Assembly: GCA_022559985.1 (NCBI GenBank)
Contig: JAFJTR010000033.1
Coordinates: 3,247-67,246 of the forward strand
DNA: 64,000 bases
DNA from: Parastagonospora avenae f. sp. tritici 18332-5
Lineage: Eukaryota; Ascomycota; Dothideomycetes; Pleosporales; Phaeosphaeriaceae
Direction: 5' to 3'
This document shows, one piece after another, positions 31,247 to 42,499 of this stretch. A program made the position numbers and the translations under genes. Under the pieces are notes generated by a model, which was not told where the DNA came from, ran no database searches, and saw only the letters and a list, made by a program, of their open reading frames with translations. Within the stretch, counting starts at the first letter, position 1, and the number at the start of each line of letters is the position of its first letter.

Positions 31247-32304
31247 ATGGCCGAAGACAACAGCGCAGCATGGCCTCAGGTATGGAGAACACCTTCGAGC
31301 TTCCTACAGTTCAATACTAACTCCTGCTAGGCCGACCAAGCCCTCTCTCAAGAGATATTGGACCTCAGTCAGTACACCTACCCCACAAACTGGAGACTGT
31401 CACCTACGACGGAAAGCGATCAAGGTTTCTGCAGCTATACACGTGGCCTTGCTATCACAGTTGAAGCATGGTGATAACGTGTACAGCTTTGGCTGATACC
31501 CTGGTCGCGATTCGTCATAGTCGACAGCCTGCAGCACATATCGACACAATGCTAACCAGCTTGCAGTCCAACAGGCAAGCCATTACAGGCAAATCAAGAA
31601 AGGCGCCAACGAGGGTGAGTTGATCTCATTCTAATCAAGCACACTGACTAACTTTTGCAGCCACAAAGACGCTCAACCGGGGTATCAGCGAACTAATCGT
31701 CCTGGCTGCCGACACCAGCCCGTAAGTTTTGATTGCTCCATAATGAAACTTCACGCTGACGATGCACAGGCTCGCGATCTTGCTCCATCTTCCTCTTCTC
31801 TGTGAAGACAAGAACGTCCCGTATGTGTTCTCCCGCTACGAATAGTACAACAATAGTCTAACTTGTCTGTTAGTTACGTCTACGTCCCATCCAAGATGGC
31901 TCTCGGCAGAGCTGTAAGTCCTCTCTACACATGCGAATCGAAGGCGTCATGGCCACCTCAGAGTCGTCAAATCGCCAACGAATCTTGTCTGTGCACTACA
32001 CCGAGTCATACGCTTTCAGCATGCGGACGAGTAGGTCGAAATGCTGCGCGCCAGTCTGCTTCTGAGAAGTCATATGTCTGTTCGTGCACTGCACAAAGAG
32101 TTCTGGCATTTGGAGCTTCGCGGTTGTCATTCCCTTTAGTTCGCGTGTCACTTCATCCGTCTTTTCTACTTGTCACATACTGACTTGTCCTAGTGCGGCG
32201 TCGCGCGTCCCGTCATCGCTGCCTCCATCACCACCAACGAGGCCAGTGACCTCATGGGCCAGATCAGGACCCTCAAGGACAAGGTCGAGCGCCTTCAGAT
32301 CTAA
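31247..32304 (+). CDS. SNU13: U4/U6.U5 snRNP and box C/D snoRNP protein Snu13 (15.5K)
   Basis: Seven exons: 31247-31279, 31331-31367, 31567-31614, 31661-31721, 31770-31820, 31874-31913 and 32194-32304, giving 126 residues, identical in length to yeast Snu13. The joined protein contains QQASHYRQIKKGANEATKTL, ILLHLPLLCEDKNVPYVYVP, SKMALGRACGVARPVIAASI and ends KDKVERLQI. This is the L7Ae/NHP2-like family that binds the kink-turn of U4 snRNA and of box C/D snoRNAs in the nucleus. Introns 2 (199 bases) and 6 (280 bases) are long for this genome. It is divergent from VMA3, with about 290 bases between the two starts. Confidence 0.96.
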
Positions 32305-32551
32305 GCGCCCCACGATGTCTCACGACACAATCGTAATGAGGCAAGGGAATCGGGCAATATACAATATGGAATTGAGGATTTATACAGTCTACGAAAGGCA
32401 AATTTGAGCAGGGGCTTGGGATGGAATACTCTCGGGATCTCTGTGCGTAGATAGGGAATGAAATGCTGGTCCTGCGGCATAGACTCGACCCAGAATCCGA
32501 ACACTCATTTCATGAACTTGCCGCCCTCTTGTGCCGTTGGTGGTATTACGA

Positions 32552-33105
32552 TTACTTCGCACATGTCTGGTTTGTGGCAGCTGCCAGGTTCTTCTGGTTC
32601 TGCTTCGTGCCGTCCTGCACTTCCTGGACCAACAGCTTCAGAGTCGCCGCATCCGCGGCCGTACCCTTCAAGCTCATGACCTGCATCATCTCCTTCGTCT
32701 GCGCGCCGGCAACGATCGCCAAACCGTCGGCAGATGGGCTCTTGATCTCTGCGGCCAGCTTCTGGTTCTCGGCGCGGATCGTGATGCCCTTTTGCTGGAT
32801 GCTCAATACGGATTGCTGCGTAGTTTCAAACTCCGCGAGTCCGCCCTGAAGCTGCAGAGCGTGCACACTGAAGAGTTGTCAATATGTGATCGAATGAAAA
32901 ATTGGTAACAGACATACCCTTGGAGCTCTTGGGCTTGGATATCAAGGTTGGCTTTAATGCCCTTCTCGAGCTTGGCCTGAACTTCGGTGCAATTGACCTT
33001 GGGCGCAGCGGGCGCAGCTGGTGCAGCGGCCTTGATGGGCCAAGAGATCGGGCTTGGAGCTGCCAGAGCTACGGAAATGAGGCAGAGAAATGCGAAGGAC
33101 TTCAT
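32552..33105 (-). CDS. Small secreted helical protein
   Basis: Exon 1 (33105-32918) and exon 2 (32867-32552) are joined by a 50-base intron (GTATGT donor, TTCAG acceptor), giving 167 residues. The signal peptide is MKSFAFLCLISVALAAP, followed by an Ala/Pro-rich linker (IKAAAPAAPAAPKVNC) and then about 120 residues of predicted amphipathic helix or coiled coil rich in Gln, Ala and Lys (QQSVLSIQQKGITIRAENQK). Two Cys only, one near each end of the mature protein (VNCTEV and NQTCAK), both next to N-glycosylation-type sequons. The closest analogy is cell-wall or surface-binding helical proteins, but I do not recognise the family. A secreted effector role is possible and untested. Confidence 0.7.
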
Positions 33106-35124
33106 GTTTGCGATAGTGGTGTGATGTAAACTGCGAGTAACAAAAAATAGATATAAACGACAGTCCAGCTCACACCAGGTGAGAGTATATGCGATGACGA
33201 CGAAAGGAGTGGTTGTTTGAAAGGAATTGTGGAACTGGCCCATTGATCTACGCGACGTCTTACGTTGACTTATACTCCCAAGTATTTGCCGCTCATCCAA
33301 TTATCAACTTGTCACATCTCGGACCGATCAGCTCACTCTTCCCGTGTGCTTAGCCGCGCATGCTTCTCACAATATGCACCTCATGAACGACTCCTCAACC
33401 TTATTCTCATCTGGAGAAGACGTTCTTCGAGGGTTCTCTCATGCGGAGATGATTGCTTCTCGTCCAATTCGTACGGTCAAAACATTGGAGACGGCCGTGA
33501 GACTTGAAACGAGAAGTCTTGTCGCAGATCTGGAGACGAAACGAATCGGTCCGCCACGCGGCGGGAGAGCTTGTCAAAGCTTGTCGCCGTGGCACGATGG
33601 TTTTCTCGAAAAGTGTTTTACGGTGGTACTTGAGGTGCTTTTATGCTGACAGACTCTGACATGTGTTCAATGGGAGATTTGAAGGTCGAGGTTGGGTTTG
33701 AGGATGCTGACAGCGCGCCCTGAGCTAGGCCGGGTTGGGATGGATTCAAATGCGGGAGGCGCCTACGCTGGTGGGGACCAACAACACAATCTGCCCATCA
33801 CCATACACCACCAGGGCACACACCTGCGCACATTTGAACGTCGCTAGATGTAAGCGGCACAGACCGTGTGATGCAGTCATTCGACACTGTGATGGGCGAA
33901 TCCTGTGGCAACTTACGTGTCGGCCGAAGCCCCTTTCTGGTCGGATGCAGCTCGAGCGAAAGCATATTGACGATGACAGTAGAGCGACTTCAGTCTCGTA
34001 ACATCGGACGAAACTCGACGTGCGCAGTACTTGTGCATTGAACTGATTTCTATATTTGTTTCAACAATTGCGATGCCAAGTCGAGGCGCCACTGTGGAAA
34101 TTGCAAACGCCGATCTGGCTTGGGTGCAAAAGAGAGACACCACCACGGCTACACCCACGAGGCTCAACGAACTTCCGGACGACCTCGGACCTTCGCCGCA
34201 GACGCTTTTGGCTTTTGGCACGACATCTCCATGCTGCATCACGAGACCGTGCCATCTCCGATCCAGGACCGGCTTATCGCTCTTCCCGCGACACTAGACC
34301 CCTGGTGACTACGCCAATCCGGAAGGTCGACTTCTATGTTTTGCAGGCTTCCACAGCGCGCCGGCACATTTCATTTATTGTCCAATATTGTCGCGTGCTT
34401 TTGATCGTTTCGAGCATGCTAAGGTGGCCAAGACCGGTTTGCCAAGGGGCAGCCTTTCCGCTGCTGGTGATACTGGAGAAACAATAGGCTTGGCCACAGT
34501 GCACTGGGTGAGGAAGGTCACTACACAGGCAACTCCGATGATCTTGTGTAGGTTAAGCTTGCTTAGCACAGCGCGTGTGCTTCGCTACCGGCGCCAGAGC
34601 CTATTGTTCCTACTTGGCAACGAACCTGGGGACACGTTCTCACGATGGGCTCTCCAGCAGAGTGGTCCTGGTAGCCCTACAAAGTGCTGTTAATTACTTG
34701 CTTCCTCGCCAACCTCATGTAGGTAATGGAAGAATTGTACCGTCGTAGGATTCAGACCGTACGATTAGGCTACAGCGGTGTACTTCTCGCATGACCTATA
34801 ATATTGCATGGGCTGCCAGCCAAGCCGCCGTCAATACGGGTCTGTGGTTATCGAACAGGCAAGTGATATCGTCTGAGAGTTATTCTGGCACCGAGTACGC
34901 TTAGAAATATCACACATCGGAGTGTACGCCACGGAGGTCTTGCCAAAGAGGAAGCTCTTTTCGTGGACCTGACATGAGCCACTGTCGGACGGCTATTCTC
35001 AGACTAGACGCACAACTACACTATCTTGCTCGAGCTTCCCAATTAGGCAGTTCACGACGCCCACCACCGTAACATTGCCCCCACCAGCGACGAGACCGCG
35101 CGTAGTGGGACGATGTCGTTTATG
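33106..35124. other. Intergenic, no strong gene
   Basis: Two kilobases with many short frames. The most gene-like is a 64-residue minus-strand frame at 34569-34375 with a signal-peptide-like start (KIIGVACVVTFLTQCTVAKP), listed separately. Plus-strand frames at 34031-34300 are coding-like in places, but overlap in three frames and could not be spliced. Confidence 0.4.
34375..34569 (-). CDS. Possible small secreted peptide
   Basis: A 64-residue frame starting MLSKLNLHKIIGVACVVTFL with a plausible signal peptide cleaved after VAK or KP, then a Pro/Ser-rich stretch (IVSPVSPAAERLPLGKP) and a basic end (SKRSKARDNIGQ). No homology and no introns. Could be chance. Confidence 0.25.
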   Translation of the reverse strand: MLSKLNLHKIIGVACVVTFLTQCTVAKPIVSPVSPAAERLPLGKPVLATLACSKRSKARDNIGQ

Positions 35125-35131
35125 TATAAAA
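35125..35131 (+). promoter_or_regulatory. TATA box of the fungalysin gene
   Basis: TATAAAA 76 bases upstream of the ATG at 35207, a normal core-promoter distance. Confidence 0.55.
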
Positions 35132-35206
35132 TGTCGGGAGTACCCTGATACTTACTTTTGAATCATCCAAGCATCGAGACCGCATCTTCCATCTCATTCG
35201 CTGAAC

Positions 35207-37251
35207 ATGTTGTCCTCCCTGCTGGCCGGTGCTGGCTTAGTTGCTCTCGCCGCATCCCACCCTACCTCCCATGGAAACGCTCTTACGCGCCGTGCCGTTG
35301 ACATCAATGCCTTCCGTCTCACAGCCACTTCCGAGTACGTGAACGCCACCGTTGCTGCGTCCGAGCCTAGCCTCAGGTTCATCAAGCGCGCCGACTACCT
35401 CGAGACAGCCACCGAGCTCGTCAAGTCTGTTGCCAAAGATGCCACTTTCCGTGTCGTTGAAGATCACTACGTCGGCTCCAACGGCGTTGCCCATGTCAAC
35501 TTTAAGCAGACCGCCAACGGACTTGACATCGACAACGCAGACTTCAACATCAACGTAAGACATTTCTTTCTCATGTTCTCTTAACACTGCTAACAGCCAC
35601 CAGGTTGCTAAGGATGGATCCATCTTCTCATACGGAAACTCTTTCTACACTGGCGCTATCCCTGCGAACCCACTGCAGAAGCGCGACTTCTCTGACCCAG
35701 TCGATGCTTTGAAGGCGGCGAACGACAAGCTTCAGCTCGCTGTTACTGCTGAGAAGGCTTCCGCTGAGTCTACCGGTGCCAAAGAGACCTTTACCCTCAA
35801 GGGCACTTCTGGTGCGGTCAAGGATCCAGAGGCCAAGCTCGTCTATCTTGTCAAGTCTGATGGCAGCCTTGCGCTCACGTGGCGTGTTGAGACCGACATC
35901 ATGAGCAACTGGCTTTTGACATACGTCGATGCTGCTACCAACCAGGAGATTCACGGTGTCGTTGACTACTCTGCGGATGCCAATTACCAAGTCTAGTAAG
36001 TTGAATGATCTTCCAGAGCTTTTCAATACTGACGATTTATAGCCCCTGGGGCCTGAACGACCCTACTGAAGGCTCCCGTGCTGTAGTCTCTAACCCCTGG
36101 GACACCGCCGCATCTGAGTTCACCTGGCAAGGAACTGGAACCACCACCTACAATGTGCCCCGTGGTAACAATGCTATCGCTCATTCCAACACTGACGGAG
36201 GATCCGACTACCTGAACAACTACCGCCCCACGAGCACCAGCCAGAACTTCAGCTACCCATTCACTCTGCAAATGTCACCACCATCAACATACGTTGATGC
36301 TTCTATCACGCAGTTGTTCTACACTTCCAACGTCTACCACGATCTCCTTCACAGTCTCGGATTCAACGAGAGGGCTGGTAACTTTGAGGTCAACAACAAC
36401 GGCGCAGGAGGATCTGGCAACGACATGGTCATTCTCAACACTCATGACGGCTCAGACACCAACAACGCCAACTTTGCCACCCCACCAGATGGCCAGCCCG
36501 GCCGCATGCGCATGTTCCTCTGGGATCTGTCCACACCCAACCGCGACTCCAGCTTCGAAGCCGGTGTTGTCATCCACGAGTACACTCACGGTGTCTCCAA
36601 CCGTCTGACCGGCGGCCCCGCTAACTCCAACTGCCTCAGCGCACTCGAGTCGGGTGGCATGGGCGAGGGCTGGGGCGACTTTATGGCAACCGCCATCCGC
36701 CTGAAGGCCGGTGACACCCGCGCCAAGGACTACACCATGGGCTCGTGGATCGCCAACGACCCCAAGGGTATCCGCACATACCCATACTCCACCTCGCTGA
36801 CCACAAACCCCCACAAGTACACCGATGTCAACAACCTCAGGGGCGTGCACCCCATCGGAACCGTCTGGGCGACCATGTTGTACGAGGTCATGTGGAACTT
36901 GATCGACAGGTACGGCAAGAACGATGGGCCGAAGCCTACTTTTGGTGCGAACGGTGCTCCCACTGATGGCAAGTACTTGGCGATGAAGCTGGTTATCGAC
37001 GGCATGGCGCTGTGAGTCTTTCCCACGCACCCTACTTCTTGGACTCCCTCACTAACAAACATCACAGCCAGCCTTGCAGCCCCAACTTCGTCCAGGCCCG
37101 TGACGCTATCCTCGATGCTGATGTTGCGCTTACCGGTGGTGCGAACAAGTGCGATATCTGGAAGGGCTTTGCGAAGCGTGGTCTTGGCTTTGGTGCGAGG
37201 TACAGCTCGACTGCCAGGACGGGAAGCACCGCACTTCCGAGCGGATGTTAA
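35207..37251 (+). CDS. MEP: Extracellular metalloproteinase, fungalysin family (M36)
   Basis: Four exons (35207-35554, 35604-35995, 36043-37011, 37068-37251) give 630 residues, typical of the family. Signal peptide MLSSLLAGAGLVALAASHP; the FTP/PepSY-type propeptide follows to about residue 245. The mature part starts near NPWDTAASEFTW. The zinc site is VIHEYTHGVSNRL with a downstream Glu in GGMGEGWGDF. Introns are 49, 47 and 56 bases with good signals. It is a secreted neutral or alkaline protease that degrades proteins such as collagen, keratin and elastin in various fungi; usually induced by protein and repressed by ammonium (family knowledge). No defect is seen. Confidence 0.96.
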
Positions 37252-37396
37252 ACGGTGATTTGAGCGCATAAATTATTATATTTGTGAGAGGGTTGATATT
37301 TTCGATGTATATAATGACTAGGGTATGTTTGGCATTGTGGGAACTTTGTATGGGACAAGCACGATAATTTTGCAACATCACTTCAATTGCGCTACT

Positions 37397-38690
37397 TCAA
37401 ATGCTAGTGAAATGACGAAACGTTCTTTCGAGCGGCGCCACCACGCCTCTGTATACGGCTTGTTGTAAGTCGTGGTCTTCTAGCTTCCACTGAGCCATGT
37501 CGAAGCCGCAGCGGATGCATTTCTTAACTGCGTTCGCATAATGTACCCCGCTTTGAAGTTCAATCTGCTGCTCTCGAATCAGTCTTTCTGCAACATACCA
37601 AGCTATTCCCGAGTTACTACTGGTATTTTGAGGTGTCTGTAGCTCTTCGATAGGCATCCCGTACAAGAGCTTGATGAGTACCACGCCTAGGGTGAAGAAA
37701 ACCTGGTTTCGGATCAGGCTGTCTATCGGAAGCTGAGCAACAGAATCTTGACTTGTGGTTGCTGAGAGATCGCGATAGATGAACGGATATAGATAGGCGG
37801 CGGCCAGTGAAGTGCCCGGGCGATGCACAAAGTAAACATCAGCATTGCCGCAATTATTGCTGAGCCATGGAGTCTGGTGAAGTTGCAGTACAATCGATGC
37901 CAGATCCAGAGCTGTCTTGCGTGTATCGGCCAGCGCTAGTTTTCGCCCAGTCCCGGCTGGTTGGGTAAAAGTTTGCCGCAAGGTATACGCGCTCCACTAC
38001 TTCTGATGGCTCTGGGTAGTCGGGAGTTGACACGGATAGATCCCTTGTTTGCATTGGAGTTTGCCTACTAGGTACCCGGCGCATACATTTGCTTGCGATT
38101 GATGGAGATGAAGCCCATCGATTGCCTGGCAGAGATCTGCTATCTGAAGGCTGGAGCTAATGGTACTGATGCTTGTATTTGTAAGTGTGATTGTGGAACT
38201 GCACGCCTGATTGTGGGACGTATCGATTCGTACTGTTCGGACAGTCTCGACCTGCCTTATAGGACGTTGATTGTGGTGCCGGGGGATGTCAAAGTGGCTT
38301 TTCTGCTACCCATCGGATATCGGCCTCTTTCCATCCGGAACTTGTAGAAGGTATCGTAGTGACATTATGCGTGAAGATGACACGAAAGTAGGTATTCGCG
38401 AGAAGGTCATCTTCGCTCTCGGTCTTATCGCTCCTACTTTCTAGACGGAGCTTAGCAGCATGGCTGTTGCAGTTGCATTTCAAACTATATCTCAGGGTGT
38501 CGAAGAGACTGCGGGCATAGCTTCGAAGCGCATCGAAGTTTGGACAGACAAGAGACGTCTTTTCGGACCGAGAGGATTCGAGATCCAGAGATTGCTTTGT
38601 AAGTCGCGTCAGAGCATCACTGCATTTATTGAGGTTGTCGACTTGGGTCGGAATGCTGAGGCTGGTAGGTATGACGTCAGCAATGTTCTA
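37397..38690 (-). pseudogene. DUF7580-type protein, probably truncated and interrupted
   Basis: The first part (about 38690-38331) reads VDNLNKCSDALTRLTKQSL, SLKCNCNSHAAKLRLESRS and SGWKEADIRW. A phase-0 intron (GTAGCA donor, GGCAG acceptor) leads to IADLCQAIDGLHLHQSQAN and CAGYLVGKLQCKQGIYPC. A TAG at 37997-37999 then interrupts a frame that resumes LRQTFTQPAGTGRKLALADT, TALDLASIVLQLHQTPWL and ends PLERTFRHFTSI. These are the sequence blocks of the DUF7580 family, kinase-remnant-like proteins associated with fungal STAND/heterokaryon-type genes. A 42-base intron with a poor donor (GTGTCA) could remove the stop. There is no ATG at the 5' end before the neighbouring divergent gene, so the N-terminal domain appears lost. 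Confidence 0.6.
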
Positions 38691-38692
38691 AG

Positions 38693-39720
38693 GTGAGGCG
38701 CGCGCAAACCACACAAAATGCTGGAAACCTTGATACAGCAACTTCGGAGTGGGTCAAGAGCACTGTAGCATCTTCGCTTGCGTCAGCTGTCAAGTCAAGC
38801 GTCATAGCGACTGGTTTTGAGATCACTCATGATGATGAAGATGTAGCTTCTCAAGCTTCTTATGCGTCCTCAAATAGCGGCCCCTCCAAAATAAGGCCTC
38901 CACATTTACCAGAGCAGGGTCTGAACGGCGAGCCTTTTGAGTGCCCTCTGTGCCATAAGGTGTTCCAGTCCTCTGACAAACTCCACGAACACATCGAACG
39001 CGAACACGGTGAGATCAAAAAGAAAGCTCGTATTGATGTAGTGCGCAGTTGTGAAAGACAGCACCCGATGGATCAAGAAGCATGCTGCCCACTTTGTAAG
39101 AAGAAACAACATTCCCTCACTCAGCTCCGTCGTCATCTGGGCAAACACCACGAACAGCTGTCGCTGTTCGCTGTTCCCTCACATATGGACGATGATGGAG
39201 AAGTTGATGACGATGATGAAGAAGGTGATGACGATGATGAAGAAGATGATGAAAATGATGAAGCAGAAGCAGAAGACCTATCGATAACGAGTAATGTTGC
39301 CCATGCTGGGAGCAGTATAGGATCAGCTGACGCTGAGGAAATTGAACAATCACTAGTCCGTGGCCAGGAGGGCAATAACGAAGAAGGGGGAATAGAAGGA
39401 ATTGGGGAGCGAGGTACGTTATAACCGAGCGTCATACCTTGATCATTTCTTACACTTATGATCCAGTGGCATCAACAATCAACGATTCGCGGGTGTCAAG
39501 ACCTACGGTACAGCCGTTACAATCACACTCGAGCACTGGGAGTCACGTAGAGTCTACTAATTCAGCAGGAGAACCCGGCGGCTACATGCTGACTTCAATC
39601 CATTCGCGTTATATACGGCAAGAGAAGTTGGTGACGTTACTCCAGATACTGTTTGGCGGGGTTCCAACTGTGCACTATAATGTCTGCACTCTTACCGTAC
39701 AAGCCACGAAATTATGCTAA
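38693..39720 (+). CDS. C2H2 zinc-finger protein with acidic tract
   Basis: Exon 1 (38693-39413) and exon 2 (39467-39720) are joined by a 53-base intron (GTACGT donor, ATCCAG acceptor). Two finger-like motifs occur: CPLCHKVFQSSDKLHEHIER and CPLCKKKQHSLTQLRRHLGK, the second followed by HHEQLSLFAVPSHMDDD, a hallmark of fungal C2H2 domains attached to STAND or ankyrin proteins. An acidic (Asp/Glu) run of about 35 residues is encoded by a GAT/GAA microsatellite at 39186-39270. The usual N-terminal domain is absent, so this may be a 5'-truncated gene. It is divergent from the DUF7580 relic, with essentially no promoter space between them. Confidence 0.55.
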
Positions 39721-40703
39721 TTTTACGCAGGTCGAGAATCACACCTGACAATACTGGGCCCCAAGGGTATTTAGCGAGGTATGTCAAGTGATCTGATTAA
39801 TTTTGATTGCACTGACATCCACAGGCAGAAATTCAGTAAGCGGTAAAAGTAACGGTGATGTTAGCGGCTGACAAGATATAGGAGTATATGCTATTCAGGA
39901 TAGAGTCCGGCGAAAGAGTTTGCGTGGGAATGCGATGCGAAGATATCGCGACGGAATATACATTTCAATGACGAACGCCCGCAGTTTTCTATCAGATCAC
40001 ATGCCTTGATACGTGAGATTGGCTTCGAGATCAAGGACTTCGGAGTGCTCGAAATGCTCACCAAACACTCACTTCAGCAGTCTCGTGAACCGTATTCTTA
40101 GAAATGTTTTCTTAACTCGAAAGTCGGAGCTTCCAACAAGATCGCCATCCGACATGCGCAGATCCCACCACTAATTACATGTTTACCAGCACTAGCATAC
40201 GCGACACAGATGATCTCGGCCCGCCTCCATTATCGATCCGAGCAAACGAACCCGAATGCGACTCCCAAGCTTATTCTATGCATCAGTATGATCAGTGAGC
40301 GTGGCATTTCAGTAGTGCATCTGACAATTTAGAAGCACAACCGTGATGATCTTTGAGCCTGTCTGTCCCAAACTAAGACTATACCAAGACATCTGGGCTA
40401 CGCATTGACGCCTTTAGGTTCATTGAAGATCATCCGCGCATTCCGTCCGCACGTTCCCGGCATATACCTTTAGTGTGATTGGTTACCGTTATATGCATGT
40501 CTCTGCGGCATGCCAGAGTGCGAAGGTGCATGAGACGTTGATCTTTGCATATCCGTATGCATGAGACTTCGGTTTTATATCTACGATGAGGAGAATATGT
40601 GCAGAGCGTGCAGGAGTGCAAAGTTTTATGAGTGAAAAGCAAGTTGAGAACGAGGACTTGGATCAAAGCATTGATTTCATTAAAGTTTATGTCACATGAG
40701 CTT
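39721..40703. other. Intergenic, no gene seen
   Basis: AT-rich, with only short frames. Nothing supportable. Confidence 0.5.
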
Positions 40704-42389
40704 TTACACCCGTAGACTCCCAACATTGACCTTCAACCAATCCTCGGTATCTTTTCTGAAGTTATCATCCAACAGGCCATTCGTGTTTGCTCCAAAGTTG
40801 AGTAGCTTCTTCGACTGACTCCATTGTGGCCAGTCGTCCAGGTTGTTGCCCTTGTTAGGATCCAATTCATATATGAATGAGTAGTAGTAGCCTCGAATAC
40901 TCTTCGCTGCATTGTTTGGCAGCACGCCGTAGAACACTTGCAAGAGGTCCGAGCCGTGGAAGGTGCCTAGGATGGGTGTGCCGTAGTCGTATGTTGCGAG
41001 ATACGACCACGATGGTACGCTTGGGTTAACAGCAGAAGCAAGCTCGAGGAACACACGACGAGTAATTGTGAAGGTGATGTCGCCGAGAATTGCGCTAATA
41101 CGCTTATATTGTGGGTACCAGTTGTTCAACAAGCCGGTACGGAATGGGGAGCCGTCTTCGGTGATGGTTTGGTATGTTCCGACAAGCGAGTCGATTTGGG
41201 CTGTTGTCGCTTGGTCGAAGAATACGGTTGAGAAGTATTCTGATACCTCAGCTCGGGTGGTAAGATTGGGCGTGAAAAGCCCAAATAGTGTTCCTTCATC
41301 TTCTTGATCGCCGACGATGAAAGGAACTTTGGCGTATTTGCCATTGAGGACAAGTGTTTCGGGTGAATCAGTGATGGTCTTGCCATCTGGGCGCGGCAAA
41401 TAGGACAAATTGACCGTAGAGTAGCCTAAAATTCCAGGAACACTGTTGCAGGCCTGCAAAAACTTCGTGTACGGAACATTGCGCAGGCATCCGAGGGAGT
41501 CAGTGGAGCCAGAGCAGCCTGCTGCCTTCACGACTGTGTCGTAGATGGCCTGGGCCTTCTTTGAGTCCACCTTCTGTGCAGGCACAATTGACCCAGAGTT
41601 CATGATGCCTCCACGGAACAAGTTCTTTCCTTTGTACGAGAAGTCGCCATCGTAAAGCAGCATCTGATCCATGACTGAGATGGCGCCAGCACTCTCGCCC
41701 CAGATTGTAACCTTGTCTGGGTCACCACCGAACGCGGCAATGTTATCTGCCACCCATTGTAGACCAAGGCGCTGGTCGAGAAGGCCCAGGTTTGCGGATC
41801 CATCGGCCAAAATTTCTTTGCCTGGCATAAAGCCAAAGCCTCCAACGCGGTAATTGACAGCCACGAAGATGATGGGTTTTCCCTGGGCGACAGATTCGGC
41901 GACGAGCGAAGTGCCATCGTACATAGAGGTAGCACCAAGCTCAAATCCTCCACCAAAAATCCAAAAGAGTACTGGTAACTTGGCGTCTGATTTCGTTCCG
42001 GAAGGCCGCTGGACGTTGATGGTGAGGCAGTCCTCACCGGCGTTCGTAACGGTCTGGAAAAGAGGTGTGTTGAGAAGTGTTCCAAGTACATTTGTTGGGA
42101 AGTTTTGTTGATCGGTACTGAAGAAGAATTGTGGACAGCCTCGTGGAGAAGCAGTGCCGTCAACTTTACCTACAGCAGAGGTGAGAGGTTGAGGTGCCTT
42201 GAGACGGAGCTGGCCAACGGGTGGCTGAGCATAGGGAATACCATTGAAGGTTTCGACGCCCAACAAGTCTCTGCCGGCGACTGTGGCTTGTGCAGCGGGT
42301 GCAATGACAGTCGGTGCCGCACGCTTTTGTACCTGCGCTGGGGCTGCAAGAGCCAGAGGAAGGAGGGCGAGAACTGCTGCGAGCTTCAT
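40704..42389 (-). CDS. Secreted type-B carboxylesterase/lipase
   Basis: A 561-residue single exon. Signal peptide MKLAAVLALLPLALAAP with a KR site after it (QVQKRAAP). Family blocks in order: GVETFNGIPYAQPPVG, EDCLTINVQRP, the oxyanion hole FGGGFELG, and the nucleophile GESAG in VTIWGESAGAISV. Candidate acid Glu is in GDQEDEGTLF, and the His in GTFHGSDL. Cys pairs match the usual disulfides (RGCPQ, GEDC, GCSG, GCLRN). It resembles Candida rugosa-type lipases and fungal carboxylesterases that hydrolyse lipid or wall esters outside the cell. Substrate not determinable. Confidence 0.95.
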   Translation of the reverse strand: MKLAAVLALLPLALAAPAQVQKRAAPTVIAPAAQATVAGRDLLGVETFNGIPYAQPPVGQLRLKAPQPLTSAVGKVDGTASPRGCPQFFFSTDQQNFPTNVLGTLLNTPLFQTVTNAGEDCLTINVQRPSGTKSDAKLPVLFWIFGGGFELGATSMYDGTSLVAESVAQGKPIIFVAVNYRVGGFGFMPGKEILADGSANLGLLDQRLGLQWVADNIAAFGGDPDKVTIWGESAGAISVMDQMLLYDGDFSYKGKNLFRGGIMNSGSIVPAQKVDSKKAQAIYDTVVKAAGCSGSTDSLGCLRNVPYTKFLQACNSVPGILGYSTVNLSYLPRPDGKTITDSPETLVLNGKYAKVPFIVGDQEDEGTLFGLFTPNLTTRAEVSEYFSTVFFDQATTAQIDSLVGTYQTITEDGSPFRTGLLNNWYPQYKRISAILGDITFTITRRVFLELASAVNPSVPSWSYLATYDYGTPILGTFHGSDLLQVFYGVLPNNAAKSIRGYYYSFIYELDPNKGNNLDDWPQWSQSKKLLNFGANTNGLLDDNFRKDTEDWLKVNVGSLRV

Positions 42390-42483
42390 GATGGATTGAA
42401 AGAGACAAAGCTCGTGAATGTACGAATTGCACAGGCACGCTTGAGGTAGCGAGTGAGGCTTGATTTATGTACACCACCCGCCC

Positions 42484-42490
42484 TATATAG
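42484..42490 (-). promoter_or_regulatory. TATA box of the carboxylesterase gene
   Basis: CTATATAGG on the minus strand, about 95 bases upstream of the ATG at 42389. Confidence 0.5.
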
Positions 42491-42499
42491 GAGTCAACG

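Noticed and set aside
31368..32193. snoRNA hosted in the long SNU13 introns
   Set aside because: CTGA D-box-like tetramers occur, but no RTGATGA C box at suitable distance and no terminal stem was seen in intron 2 or 6.
33913..34487. Overlapping frames on both strands in the pre-fungalysin region
   Set aside because: Three frames are open over the same bases with no consistent splice joins or family similarity.
36452..37030. 192-residue minus-strand frame within the fungalysin gene
   Set aside because: Shadow of a highly codon-biased exon that contains the HEYTH zinc site on the plus strand.
41600..42163. 187-residue alternate frame inside the carboxylesterase
   Set aside because: Overlaps the GESAG-bearing frame completely and has no similarity of its own.
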